In this document: in pieces, positions 1 to 8,438 of the stretch | Layout of the letters: each line of letters starts with the position of its first letter | Numbering within the stretch: position 1 is the first letter of the stretch | DNA from: Prevotella sp. ne3005 | GTDB taxonomy: Bacteria > Bacteroidota > Bacteroidia > Bacteroidales > Bacteroidaceae | DNA: 64,000 nt | NCBI RefSeq assembly: GCF_900110085.1 | Contig: NZ_FOCK01000003.1 | Span: 186,001-250,000, forward strand | Direction of reading: 5' to 3' | Position numbers and translations under genes: made by a program | Notes under the pieces: generated by a model | The model's input: the letters and a program-made list of their open reading frames with translations, nothing else | Databases searched by the model: none | Told to the model about the DNA's origin: nothing

Positions 1-2
1 AC

Positions 3-2648
3 ACCAAAGGCAACATCCTCAAAAAATATAGCATGCAGGAAGGTGCAGAGACCGACCGGAAGATGAACAGCATCACCAACAACTACGTCTCGCAGGTAAA
101 CATCTCCCCCGACGGCAAACGCATTTACGCCGCCACGTCCATGGGTCTCTGTTGCCTCGACATCGAGAGCGACAGTTGGGTCAAGGCCTTTGGTACCAAC
201 TGTCCCAACTACTCCCAGCCCGTAAGAATCGCCCGCGAATATGGCGGTCATATCTGGGTGGGCACTAACAACGGACTCTACTGCTATAGTCTTGACGGAA
301 AGGTATTGAAGCACTTTGACACAAAGAACGGTCTCCCCGACAATGGCGTGGGCACCATCGAGCGCCACCCCAACGGCCGTCTGTGGATGGGCACCAACCA
401 CGGTCTGGCATGCCTCGACCCCAAGACAGGCCTTTTCCAGAACTACTTCGCCGATGATGGTCTGCAGAGCAATGAGTTCAGCGACGGTGCTTCCACCATC
501 TCAACCGACGGCATCCTTTACTTCGGCGGCACGGGTGGCATCACCTGGTTCCGTCCTCAGGATATCGTACAGAGCAAGTGGGAAGCTCATGTGCAGCTCA
601 CCGCCTTCAACGTCAACGGCACCCCCATCGGAGGCAATGCCATGTCGGGCGACTACCAGATCACCGACACCACTGTCTATGCCAGCCGCCGCTTCGAACT
701 CGACTACCATGACAATACCTTCTCGGTGCAGTTCTCTACCCTTACCTACGAGAACCCCGAACACATATCTTATTTATATAGCATCAACGGCGAGCCCTTC
801 ATCCGCCTCCACCCGGGCATCAACGTACTCACGTTTTCCCACCTGCCGGAAGGCACTTACCGCTTCCGCGTGAAGGCTGAGCGCAATAATATCGAGACCG
901 CTGAGCGCGAGTTCACCGTGGTCATCCACAGTCCTTGGTACCGTTCGGCATGGGCTTACTTCTTCTATTGCGTAGTCTTTGGCCTCTTCGTCTGGCAATA
1001 TCTGGCCTACCGCCGCCACCGTGAGCAGAACAATCTCCGCCTCCAGGCACATATCCACGCCGAGGAGATGGGCGAGGCCAAGTTGCGTTTCTTCATGAAC
1101 ATGAGCCACGAGATACGCACCCCGATGACCCTCATCATCACACCTCTGCTCTCGCTGCTCAAAAACGACGACGATCCCGCTCGCCGCAATGTCTATGAGA
1201 CCATCAAGCGTAATGCCGAGCGTATCCTCAGCCTTATCAACCAGATGATGGACCTCCGAAAGATTGACAAGGGCCAGATGCAGATGCGCATGTCGGAGAC
1301 CGACCTTGTGGGCTTCGTCAAGGACATCTACGACCTCTTCGAGAATCAAGCCAAGGCCAAGCAAATCACCCTCACCTACGAACATGATATCGACCGGCTC
1401 CCCGTCTGGATTGACCGTAAGAATTTCGACAAGGTGGTGATGAACGTGCTCTCTAACGCCTTCAAATACACGCCAACTGGCGGCGAAGTAGGCATCCGTC
1501 TCTTCCACGATGACCAGCAGGCCACCATCGCCATTCGAGACAACGGTGAGAAAATCCCCGAGGATAAGCTCGACAAAATCTTCGAACGTTTCTACCAGAC
1601 CGCCTCGACGGCCAACGACCGCAATGTGGGCACAGGCATCGGCCTTGACCTGACGCGCTCGCTCGTCGAGCTCCACCACGGCACCATCTCTGCCCACAAC
1701 CTCGTCAAAGGCTGCGAGTTTGTCATCTCCATCCCGATGGGCAATGCTCATCTGACCAGCGACGAGATGGTCGACGCCGCTGATGTCGAGACCACCGCCG
1801 AAGAGCTGTTGCCCTTGGAAGAAGAGGTTGCCGCCATCGAAGAGGCTGCCCCCCAAGTCGAAGTTCCCCAGAACCGCCGACAGGTCATCGTCATCGCCGA
1901 AGACGACGACGAGATTCGCTCCTACCTCGAGAAAGAATTTGAGAAAGACTACGACGTGCGCACCTGCAGCAATGGTATGGAAGCCCTTGGCGAAGTACTA
2001 CGCACCATCCCCGACCTCGTGATCAGCGACGTCATGATGCCCGAGATGGACGGTCACGCCCTTTGCTCGAAGATCAAGACCAACCCCAGTGTCAACTTCG
2101 TGCCCGTAGTCATGCTCACCGCCAAGAGCCGCGATGAAGACAAACTTGAGGGTCTGGAAACGGGTGCTGACGCGTATATCGTCAAGCCCTTCAACATGGA
2201 TATCCTCCGGCGCACCGTCCACAACCTCATCGGCTCACGCCGACTGCTGCGCCTGAAATACGAGCGCAACGACGACCTCGAGGAGCAAGTAGACGATATC
2301 CGTCTGAAGTCGCCCGACGAAAAGCTTCTCGACCGTGTCATGGAGTGTATCAACAAAAACCTGAGCAACTCCGACCTCAGCGTTGACATGATTGCCGAGA
2401 AGGCCGGCATCAGCCGTGTCCACCTCCATCGTAAGATGAAGGAGCTCACCGGCCAGACGCCTCATGACTTTATCCGTAACATCCGCCTGAAGAAGGCTGC
2501 CCAACTGCTTACCACCCAGGGCATGAACGTCACAGAGGTGATGTACGCCTGCGGATTCTCCAACTCGGCATCCTTCTCTACTGTCTTTAAGAAATACTAC
2601 GGCATGTCTCCTCGTGACTACATGCGAGAGCATGAGGAACGCCAGTAA
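3..2648 (+). CDS. Hybrid two-component system regulator (HTCS), 5'-truncated by window edge
   Basis: The reading frame is open from base 3, so the true start lies outside the window. The visible order is: beta-propeller repeats (several blocks ending in W-x-G-T-N-x-G-L), a Y_Y_Y-type Ig-like domain, one membrane span at about 945-1010, a HisKA domain with phospho-acceptor His at 1107-1109 (MSHEIRTP), a HATPase domain with N-box (NVLSNAFKYTP) and G-box (GTGIGL), a receiver domain with Asp at 2028-2030 (ISDVMMPEMDG), and a C-terminal AraC-type HTH. HTCS proteins sense oligosaccharides in the periplasm and switch on polysaccharide utilisation genes. The target is unknown; candidates are genes upstream of the window or the xylan/arabinoxylan genes here. 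All catalytic residues visible in the fragment are intact. Confidence 0.96.
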   Translation, partial: TKGNILKKYSMQEGAETDRKMNSITNNYVSQVNISPDGKRIYAATSMGLCCLDIESDSWVKAFGTNCPNYSQPVRIAREYGGHIWVGTNNGLYCYSLDGKVLKHFDTKNGLPDNGVGTIERHPNGRLWMGTNHGLACLDPKTGLFQNYFADDGLQSNEFSDGASTISTDGILYFGGTGGITWFRPQDIVQSKWEAHVQLTAFNVNGTPIGGNAMSGDYQITDTTVYASRRFELDYHDNTFSVQFSTLTYENPEHISYLYSINGEPFIRLHPGINVLTFSHLPEGTYRFRVKAERNNIETAEREFTVVIHSPWYRSAWAYFFYCVVFGLFVWQYLAYRRHREQNNLRLQAHIHAEEMGEAKLRFFMNMSHEIRTPMTLIITPLLSLLKNDDDPARRNVYETIKRNAERILSLINQMMDLRKIDKGQMQMRMSETDLVGFVKDIYDLFENQAKAKQITLTYEHDIDRLPVWIDRKNFDKVVMNVLSNAFKYTPTGGEVGIRLFHDDQQATIAIRDNGEKIPEDKLDKIFERFYQTASTANDRNVGTGIGLDLTRSLVELHHGTISAHNLVKGCEFVISIPMGNAHLTSDEMVDAADVETTAEELLPLEEEVAAIEEAAPQVEVPQNRRQVIVIAEDDDEIRSYLEKEFEKDYDVRTCSNGMEALGEVLRTIPDLVISDVMMPEMDGHALCSKIKTNPSVNFVPVVMLTAKSRDEDKLEGLETGADAYIVKPFNMDILRRTVHNLIGSRRLLRLKYERNDDLEEQVDDIRLKSPDEKLLDRVMECINKNLSNSDLSVDMIAEKAGISRVHLHRKMKELTGQTPHDFIRNIRLKKAAQLLTTQGMNVTEVMYACGFSNSASFSTVFKKYYGMSPRDYMREHEERQ

Positions 2649-2685
2649 TTATAAAAAACAAATGACAACCAAAAAAAGAAGAAAA

Positions 2686-3300
2686 ATGAAAAAAATGGTT
2701 TTAATGGTTGCAGTCGCCATAATGACTGCCATGAGCGCAAATGCTCAGAATGAGGATCTTCATCATGAGCTCAGCCTCTCTTATGGTCTCGGAAGTATTG
2801 CCCAGTTTGGCGATGGCCTTGGCGAAGGTATCGGTCTGGTCTTCACCAATACAGAGTATGACGACGGTACCATCCTGGGCCCCATCTCCTTGGAATACTT
2901 CTATCACTTCAACAACCCCCGTCTGGCTCTTGGTGCATCGTTCACCTATTCTAAATGGGATAGCGACGTGCTGGATAGAAGCAGCCATCAGAAGCTTGGC
3001 GATCGCAAGCGTAACTTCTTCTCGGTGATGCCCTCTTTCAAGAGCTACTGGATCAACAAAAACAACTTCGGTCTCTACTCCAAGGTTTCTGCAGGTGTTG
3101 GTTTCCTGAGCGTCAAAGACAATTTCAAGAATTATAAAGACGGTAAAGAGGTCAATGAAAAGAAAGACGACAACGGTGCCTACTTCATGTTCCAGCTCTC
3201 ATTTGTCGGTGTAGAGTTCGGTAGCAAGTTCCGCGGCTTTGCCGAGCTTGGTATCGGCGACCAGGGCTTCTTGCAGGCCGGTGTCCGCTACAAATTCTAA
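2686..3300 (+). CDS. Small outer-membrane beta-barrel-like protein
   Basis: About 204 aa with a clear signal peptide (MKKMVLMVAVAIM..SANAQ) and alternating amphipathic segments ending in an aromatic residue (VRYKF), typical of a small porin-like barrel. I place the start at 2686, directly before the signal peptide and after a purine-rich stretch. In-frame starts at 2662 and 2614 would only add a basic extension, and 2614 overlaps the HTCS gene. It follows the HTCS stop by 37 bp and may be cotranscribed with it. A strong hairpin lies just downstream. Specific function not recognised. Confidence 0.75.
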   Translation: MKKMVLMVAVAIMTAMSANAQNEDLHHELSLSYGLGSIAQFGDGLGEGIGLVFTNTEYDDGTILGPISLEYFYHFNNPRLALGASFTYSKWDSDVLDRSSHQKLGDRKRNFFSVMPSFKSYWINKNNFGLYSKVSAGVGFLSVKDNFKNYKDGKEVNEKKDDNGAYFMFQLSFVGVEFGSKFRGFAELGIGDQGFLQAGVRYKF

Positions 3301-3337
3301 TATACATTATTAATAATATAAATAATAACAAACAACA

Positions 3338-3366
3338 GGGGCGCCCGAAATTAATCGGACGCCCCT
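3338..3366 (+). terminator. Hairpin terminator after the small barrel gene
   Basis: GGGGCGCCCG (3339-3348 region) pairs with CGGACGCCCC across an AT-rich loop, with one mismatch. It lies about 40 bp after the stop codon. The T-tract that follows is short, so efficiency is uncertain. Confidence 0.6.
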
Positions 3367-3521
3367 TGAGTTTACAAGCCCATGCACGATGTGGTGCCAA
3401 GGGCACCAAGCGCAACTACGACGAGTTGCTAATCGAGAAGAATAAACGAGGCAGCTGGTGGATCCACTTCGCCGTGCGACCCCAAGGCAACCGAAGAAAG
3501 ACCGCGTTTATACAAACATGA
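3366..3521 (+). pseudogene. Possible gene remnant in the 3301-3638 gap
   Basis: The 338-bp gap holds a 51-codon frame with protein-like composition (KGTKRNYDELL..GSWWIHFAV) that begins inside the preceding terminator and has only a TTG start. It could be the 3' end of a decayed gene. I do not recognise the family, and it may be chance. The rest of the gap is the inverted repeat at 3543-3598 and two hairpins. Confidence 0.25.
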
Positions 3522-3542
3522 GATCTCTCCATGTCTCCCTTT

Positions 3543-3598
3543 GTCATCTCGAGCGTAGTCGAGAGATCTCTCCATGCGCTACGCTTAGTCGAGATGAC
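3543..3598. repeat. REP-like interspersed inverted repeat
   Basis: GTCATCTCGA (3543-3552) is inverted at 3589-3598 (TCGAGATGAC). Between them are further matching pieces (GCGTAGTCGAGAGATCTCT / GCTACGCTTAGTCGAG). Short dispersed elements of this look are common between Bacteroidota genes; the family assignment is from memory. Confidence 0.55.
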
Positions 3599-3604
3599 AA
3601 GAAG

Positions 3605-3631
3605 AATCCCCACTCGGATTGAGTGGGGATT
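3605..3631 (-). terminator. Terminator of the TPR/SpoIIE-like gene
   Basis: A perfect 11-bp stem (AATCCCCACTC / GAGTGGGGATT) with a 5-nt loop, 7 bp past the stop codon of the minus-strand gene, followed on that strand by a pyrimidine-rich run. Confidence 0.8.
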
Positions 3632-3638
3632 CATTTGT

Positions 3639-5675
3639 TTATTTGTACTGGATGGCAAGCATCGGTGGAAGGGTGACTTTTGTGTCGGAGAAGCGGTAGA
3701 TGGCTTCGGACATGCGGCCGACAAAGTCGGCAGGCGTGGTGCTGGTCTTCTTGGCTTGCAAGGCCTCGCCGAGCATACGTTTCTCACCGAAGGCCTTATC
3801 CTTGGCATCGCGGACATCGAGCAGCGACCTGGTATAGAGGAAAATCAGGCTGGTAGGCTCGATGACGGTCTGCTGTAGCGAGAAAGCGACACCGGACTCG
3901 ATGCCCACAGCGATATCATCACCATCGGCGAGCTGACGGAACGTCTCGCCGGCTATCACAGGCAACGGATGGCCGGCATTGCAGTAGATGAGCTCGCCAG
4001 AGGCAAGGTCGAGGGCACCGATGAAGAGTTTCACGGGCGTGTGATCGCCTGCTGCCATCGTGTCGTTGATAGCGGTGACGATGCGGTCGGGGGAGGTCTC
4101 AAGGCTGGCCATCGCACGGAACTGCGACCTAACGAGCGATGCAGCATGGGCTGCATTCACCTCATTACCAAGGGCGGATGCCGCACAAAGATAGAGACGG
4201 CCACCCACCAGACGGTAGTCGTAGAAGTCGGAGAAGATCGATGCAGCTGGTATCGGCGTGGCACCGTAGCTGAGGTCTCCGACTGTGGGGAAGGGCTGTG
4301 GCTGGTCGGAGATGAGGATGTTGTGAGCCATGCGCTGTTCGGTGTCAAGGCGCTCTTTCTCTGCAGAACTGGCCTCCACCTGTGTAAAGTCAGCCTTGAG
4401 CTGCTTATAGCCTTGCTTCATTCGGTATCTGACGTAGATATGGTAGAAAATGTAGAGGATAAGCAGGGCGATGACGGCTGCGAAGACGCCGTAAATGCCA
4501 AGCGTGTGCTTACGGGCCAGTTCATCGCGCTCAGCCACAATTTCGAGTTCTTTCTCACGGATGACCTTCATCTCCTCGGCGTCGGTACGACGTGAGCGGG
4601 CGATAGCAGAGTCGAGCATCTCACTGATTTGCATACTGACGGCCATGGCGGTATCGCGACGACCTGCAAGCAGGTTGGCACGGTATTTCTTCAAAGCAGC
4701 TTTCTGCACACTCTCGAGGGAGTGCTTGGCATTAAACTCATCGACGATCTTGTCGAGACTCTCGTAGTTGGCTGCAACCTCCTTCCAACGGCCTTGGGGC
4801 TCAAGGTAGTCATTGCTGACGATACTACCCTCGGGCGTCTTGCTGTAGGCGGTCTTGAGATAGTCATTGTAGGCATCCTCGGCTTCATCATTGCGATTGA
4901 GTCCTGCCAGGGCTATAGCCTGGTAGATGTCGTAGCGGGCCCACTGTTTGTCGATATAGTCGGGTTTGGCATCCAGGCGCTGCTCATATTCGGTAATGAG
5001 CTTACCATAGCGCTCGTTCCACTTCAGGGCATCGTCATAGTGCCCGGTGTTATTGAAAGCATAAACGATGTTGATAACACCTGCAAAAGCATTTTTATAG
5101 GCATCGTCGGAGTGTTTTACCTCAATGTCGGAGGTGTGCTTCTTGTAGGCACGGGCGAAGTTGTCGTTGATAGAGTCGCCATACATGCCGAGGCCGAGCT
5201 GACAACAGCCGATATAGATAAGGGTGTTGACATAGTCGCTGGTGGTGTCGCACTGGAGGGCTTCGAGTCTTCTGACCACGGGAACAGCCATTTTCACGGT
5301 ACCCTCATAATCGCCACGTGTCATGAGCACATTGGCCAGACGACAGGCTGATTTGGCGTAGAAGTCCATCTCTTCAGGGTTTTCAGATTTGGCTGCAGCC
5401 TCGATGGCACGGTTCCAGTAGAAGTCGGCCGTACGCTGGCGCATCTGATGGTCACAGGCGTAGCCCTGCCAGTAGAAGGCTTTGGCGGCGGTGATGAGTC
5501 CTTCCTGTCTAAGGCTGTCGGCGAGGGTGATGAGGTGCTGGAAGTCGCGGGATTGGCGTGTCTTCTCGATGAGCTGGTCGGCTTCCTGGCTGGATTTCAC
5601 GTCTCCTCCCTGATGGCAGGCAGACAAGAGCGCGGCCACCATACTGAAAATGATAAACAGTCTAGATTTTCTCAT
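3639..5675 (-). CDS. TPR lipoprotein with membrane span and degenerate SpoIIE/PP2C-like domain
   Basis: 678 aa. It has a lipobox (LLSAC, Cys20), TPR-like helical repeats at about 35-345, a coiled segment, one membrane span at about 394-415, a second short coil, and a SpoIIE-type PPM phosphatase fold at about 475-675. The first Asp of the family's GGDfyD motif is present (FSDFYD, 481-486). The family Asp of D-v-s-G is replaced by Ser (about 500), and the T-D-G motif near the C-terminus reads TRS (615-617). These are metal-binding positions, so catalysis looks lost. Architecture resembles Bacteroidota membrane sensors with an N-terminal TPR module and an output domain; the ligand is unknown. 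It has its own terminator and no clear operon partner. The fold assignment is by eye. Confidence 0.75.
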   Translation of the reverse strand: MRKSRLFIIFSMVAALLSACHQGGDVKSSQEADQLIEKTRQSRDFQHLITLADSLRQEGLITAAKAFYWQGYACDHQMRQRTADFYWNRAIEAAAKSENPEEMDFYAKSACRLANVLMTRGDYEGTVKMAVPVVRRLEALQCDTTSDYVNTLIYIGCCQLGLGMYGDSINDNFARAYKKHTSDIEVKHSDDAYKNAFAGVINIVYAFNNTGHYDDALKWNERYGKLITEYEQRLDAKPDYIDKQWARYDIYQAIALAGLNRNDEAEDAYNDYLKTAYSKTPEGSIVSNDYLEPQGRWKEVAANYESLDKIVDEFNAKHSLESVQKAALKKYRANLLAGRRDTAMAVSMQISEMLDSAIARSRRTDAEEMKVIREKELEIVAERDELARKHTLGIYGVFAAVIALLILYIFYHIYVRYRMKQGYKQLKADFTQVEASSAEKERLDTEQRMAHNILISDQPQPFPTVGDLSYGATPIPAASIFSDFYDYRLVGGRLYLCAASALGNEVNAAHAASLVRSQFRAMASLETSPDRIVTAINDTMAAGDHTPVKLFIGALDLASGELIYCNAGHPLPVIAGETFRQLADGDDIAVGIESGVAFSLQQTVIEPTSLIFLYTRSLLDVRDAKDKAFGEKRMLGEALQAKKTSTTPADFVGRMSEAIYRFSDTKVTLPPMLAIQYK

Positions 5676-5707
5676 ATCGCTATTGGGGTTTAGTTGGTTC
5701 TGGGGAT

Positions 5708-7033
5708 TTATTTCTTCTGTTTATACTTGGCCAGTTTGTCGAAGCAGAACTGACGGAAGTCGGTCCACCGGTAATAAGGTCCGGTGACAGGCTTGATGGG
5801 CAGCGTGGCCTCAGCCTCATTGAGGAGCACCTTGAAAAGCACATCCTGATCTTTCGGGTTGCTGCGGTAAAAAACGAACTGCAAGTTGCAACCCATGGGG
5901 AACACGCTGGAGCACCACCACCCTTTCTCTTCGAGCTCGTCGAGGTTGTCGGTCTCCAGATCATAACCGTCAACGCCGATAAGGCATAGCAGGGGCAGGA
6001 TCACCGTCTCATGGCCGAAGCGCAACTGAGCACCGGGCTGGTCCAGCTGGATGCAGCTATCGGCTTCTTCGATGAGATGTCGGAGCAGATAGCGCTGACT
6101 ATAGGGCTGGCAACCGCCATTAAGCTTGCAGGCACCATGCTGGATATACCAGAGGGCGTTGTCGACCTGCCACATATTGTAGAGTGCATCTTCTGAAAAG
6201 AGCTTGATCAGGTGGGTGTCCTGATTGTAGCTGGTGTTAAGCTGGAAGAGGCTCATCTTCATCAAGTAGTAGTTGAAGTAGTCTTCGTCGACAATTTCTT
6301 TCACGATGTCGGGGTTCTTGAAGATGAGTTCCATCAGCTGGCTGTTACCCATTCTACTGGCAGTATAGGCATCGTAGGCTTTCTGCGCCTCGGGTGTCAT
6401 ATAATTTCTACGGAGTTTTCGGTCCTGATAGTTCATGTACCACTGGTTGCGCTGGGAAGACTCCATCGTGATGTTCAACTGGGGGCACACCTGCAGCAGC
6501 TGTAACGCGGCAGAACCCATCGACTCAATACAACGGGGCACGACGGTGCTAACGGCGGTAACCCTAGCTCCTGGACAGAATATCTCCGGGAAGCGCTGCG
6601 CCATGCGGTGACCGATAGCCTCCAGCTGTCGTTTGCCATAACCAGAGAGCTCACCCCAACGATTTTCCGTGTCACGCATAATCCTACGCATTTCAGCGTA
6701 CACTTCTTCACCAAAGACGGTCAGTTCGTCGAGACTGTCGGCTTGTGCCATCATCTTATAGGGGATATCATAGCCACTACGGCTGTTGATGTAACGTGAG
6801 CCATGACGCCCGTAATGGGAGAGGTAGAATGGCTTCTTGTCGCCCGGCGGCGGAGTCAGCGTGGCTGTGATCTCAGGATAGATGTGGTAGTTGCACGAGG
6901 CATAGGAAGGATACTTCCTGATGAGGTCCCTTACGGTCTGGGCGTGGGAAGTGAGTAGTGAGAAGTGGAAAGCGAAAAGTGCAGTGAGAAGTATCGTCAG
7001 CACTTTCCCGTGAAGTAGTTGCTTCGTTGCCAT
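5708..7033 (-). CDS. Histidine acid phosphatase family protein (MINPP/phytase-like), catalytic motif intact
   Basis: About 441 aa, secreted (signal peptide ending SHAQ). It carries the clade-2 histidine phosphatase motif RHGSR (in SHYGRHGSRY) and a distal HE pair (RFGHETVILP) matching the usual HD/HAE proton-donor region. Relatives in Bacteroides include MINPP-type inositol-polyphosphate phosphatases, so dephosphorylation of phytate-like esters in the periplasm is likely but not proven. I chose ATG 7033, which has AAAGG about 10 nt upstream. ATGs at 7042 and 7066 also fit; the last overlaps the upstream paralogue by 20 bp. It is the second gene of a two-gene unit with its degenerate paralogue. 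Confidence 0.85.
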   Translation of the reverse strand: MATKQLLHGKVLTILLTALFAFHFSLLTSHAQTVRDLIRKYPSYASCNYHIYPEITATLTPPPGDKKPFYLSHYGRHGSRYINSRSGYDIPYKMMAQADSLDELTVFGEEVYAEMRRIMRDTENRWGELSGYGKRQLEAIGHRMAQRFPEIFCPGARVTAVSTVVPRCIESMGSAALQLLQVCPQLNITMESSQRNQWYMNYQDRKLRRNYMTPEAQKAYDAYTASRMGNSQLMELIFKNPDIVKEIVDEDYFNYYLMKMSLFQLNTSYNQDTHLIKLFSEDALYNMWQVDNALWYIQHGACKLNGGCQPYSQRYLLRHLIEEADSCIQLDQPGAQLRFGHETVILPLLCLIGVDGYDLETDNLDELEEKGWWCSSVFPMGCNLQFVFYRSNPKDQDVLFKVLLNEAEATLPIKPVTGPYYRWTDFRQFCFDKLAKYKQKK

Positions 7034-7046
7034 ACTTATCATGCCT

Positions 7047-8360
7047 TTATTTTTTTGTGGATTCATTGAGTCGCTTGTTCTCGTAACGGTAGAGCTTGCG
7101 CAGATAGTAGCGCTTCACGTCCTGCCAGTGATAATAGGGGGCACAGTCGGTCGGAATGGGCAGTTTGGCCTCGTGGCCGTTGAAGAGCACCTTAACCAGC
7201 ACGTCGGGGTCGTCAGGGCCACTATGGTAGTGGATCATGTTGATGGCACCTCCAAGGGGAGAGATACGGTAGTTAGCCCATCCATAAGCCTCCAGCGAGT
7301 CGAGGTTGGAGGTATGGATGCCGAGTCCGTCGAGCTCCATCAGACAGGCCAGCGACATCACGGCACTCTCGTGGGTGAAACGCAAGTGCATCAGGGGGGT
7401 GGTACGTCCCATCACGCTGTCGCCCATGTGCATCATGTTGCGTAACAAGGCTCTTCGGGTATAGGCCTGATAGCCACCGTTGAGCGTGCAACCTCCGTAA
7501 TTGATATAGTGCCACGCATTCTGCTTACGCCAATGCTGGTGGATCTCTTCGGGGGTGAAGATATCATATAGACTTATCAAGCCAGCGAGCTCGGTATGCT
7601 GGACGTTACCCGCCAGGATAAAGAGCTGGCGTGCTAACTTGGCTTCGTCGATATAGGTGGCCACGTAGTTCAGGTCGTTGAAGAGCGATGCCATCAAACG
7701 CCCGTCGTTGGTGTTGAGGGCTACGAAACGGTTATAACGCGCCATGGTCAGTGAGTCATTAGCCCGAGCGGACAACTCCTTGTCGCCCGCAATCATATAT
7801 CTCACTTCCTGATTGGAGGCTTTACTACGCGCAATAATAGGCTGTTGCATCGATGAGAGTTGGAGAAGCCCCTCCTGCATGGTGAGAATCGAACGGTTCT
7901 GCACAATGCTATGCACACTATAATAGCTGTCTTTGCCTAGCAATCCGGGTATACGCTCCACCATCTGTTTCATCAAGGCCCTACTCTGCAGAGCCCCTTT
8001 GGGCGTGAGTTCGCCCCAGCGGTCCTTGGCGTCGTTGCGCAACAAAGTGACCCGGCGTAATACATCTTTTCCGAGATTCGTGAGTTTGCCTAGGCTGTCT
8101 GCCCTCAGAAAAAGGGCGTAGGTCTCTTCATAATACTCTTTCTTGTCGAGATAATAGGATCCCGCACAACCGTAGTGATTGATGTAGAAGGGTTTCTTTC
8201 CTTCTGGGGGAGGTGTATCCTTAGGTGCCTTGCCGACGATAGGACGGGCATAGAACATGCCGGCCGCACGATTGACGTTAGCCTTCAGTTCCTGCTCCAC
8301 AGTCTGGGCCATTGCACCCATGCCAATGAGGGTGAATAGAATCGTTAGAAAGAGTTTCAT
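7047..8360 (-). CDS. Histidine phosphatase paralogue lacking the RHGxR motif
   Basis: About 437 aa with a signal peptide (MKLFLTILF..GAMAQ). It aligns along its length with the downstream gene: the same PPPxGxKPFYxxHYG block, the same RWGELTPKG-type block and a conserved HE (RFTHESAVMS). At the catalytic site, RHGSR is replaced by CAGSY: the phospho-acceptor His becomes Ala and both Arg are lost. The frame is otherwise open and full length, so this is a maintained pseudoenzyme rather than a decaying gene. Start 8360 begins the signal peptide and lies only 4 nt after a -7 promoter box. First gene of the pair. Possible roles are ligand binding or pairing with the active paralogue; both are inference. 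Confidence 0.85.
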   Translation of the reverse strand: MKLFLTILFTLIGMGAMAQTVEQELKANVNRAAGMFYARPIVGKAPKDTPPPEGKKPFYINHYGCAGSYYLDKKEYYEETYALFLRADSLGKLTNLGKDVLRRVTLLRNDAKDRWGELTPKGALQSRALMKQMVERIPGLLGKDSYYSVHSIVQNRSILTMQEGLLQLSSMQQPIIARSKASNQEVRYMIAGDKELSARANDSLTMARYNRFVALNTNDGRLMASLFNDLNYVATYIDEAKLARQLFILAGNVQHTELAGLISLYDIFTPEEIHQHWRKQNAWHYINYGGCTLNGGYQAYTRRALLRNMMHMGDSVMGRTTPLMHLRFTHESAVMSLACLMELDGLGIHTSNLDSLEAYGWANYRISPLGGAINMIHYHSGPDDPDVLVKVLFNGHEAKLPIPTDCAPYYHWQDVKRYYLRKLYRYENKRLNESTKK

Positions 8361-8364
8361 TTGG

Positions 8365-8396
8365 CAAAGGTACAAAATGTTATGTAATTATGCAAA
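8365..8396 (-). promoter_or_regulatory. Bacteroidota-type promoter for the histidine phosphatase pair
   Basis: On the minus strand, TTTG (8393-8396) is followed after 20 bp by TACCTTTG (8365-8372), the -33/-7 pattern of Bacteroidota primary sigma. Only four bases separate the -7 box from the ATG, so the transcript should be leaderless or nearly so. Confidence 0.75.
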
Positions 8397-8438
8397 TTTT
8401 TCGGCGAAAGATTGCATTCACCCCGTTCGGGAGCCTCG

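Noticed and set aside
774..1856. 360-codon minus-strand frame opposite the HTCS gene
   Set aside because: Antisense shadow of a clearly coding histidine kinase; no recognisable domain.
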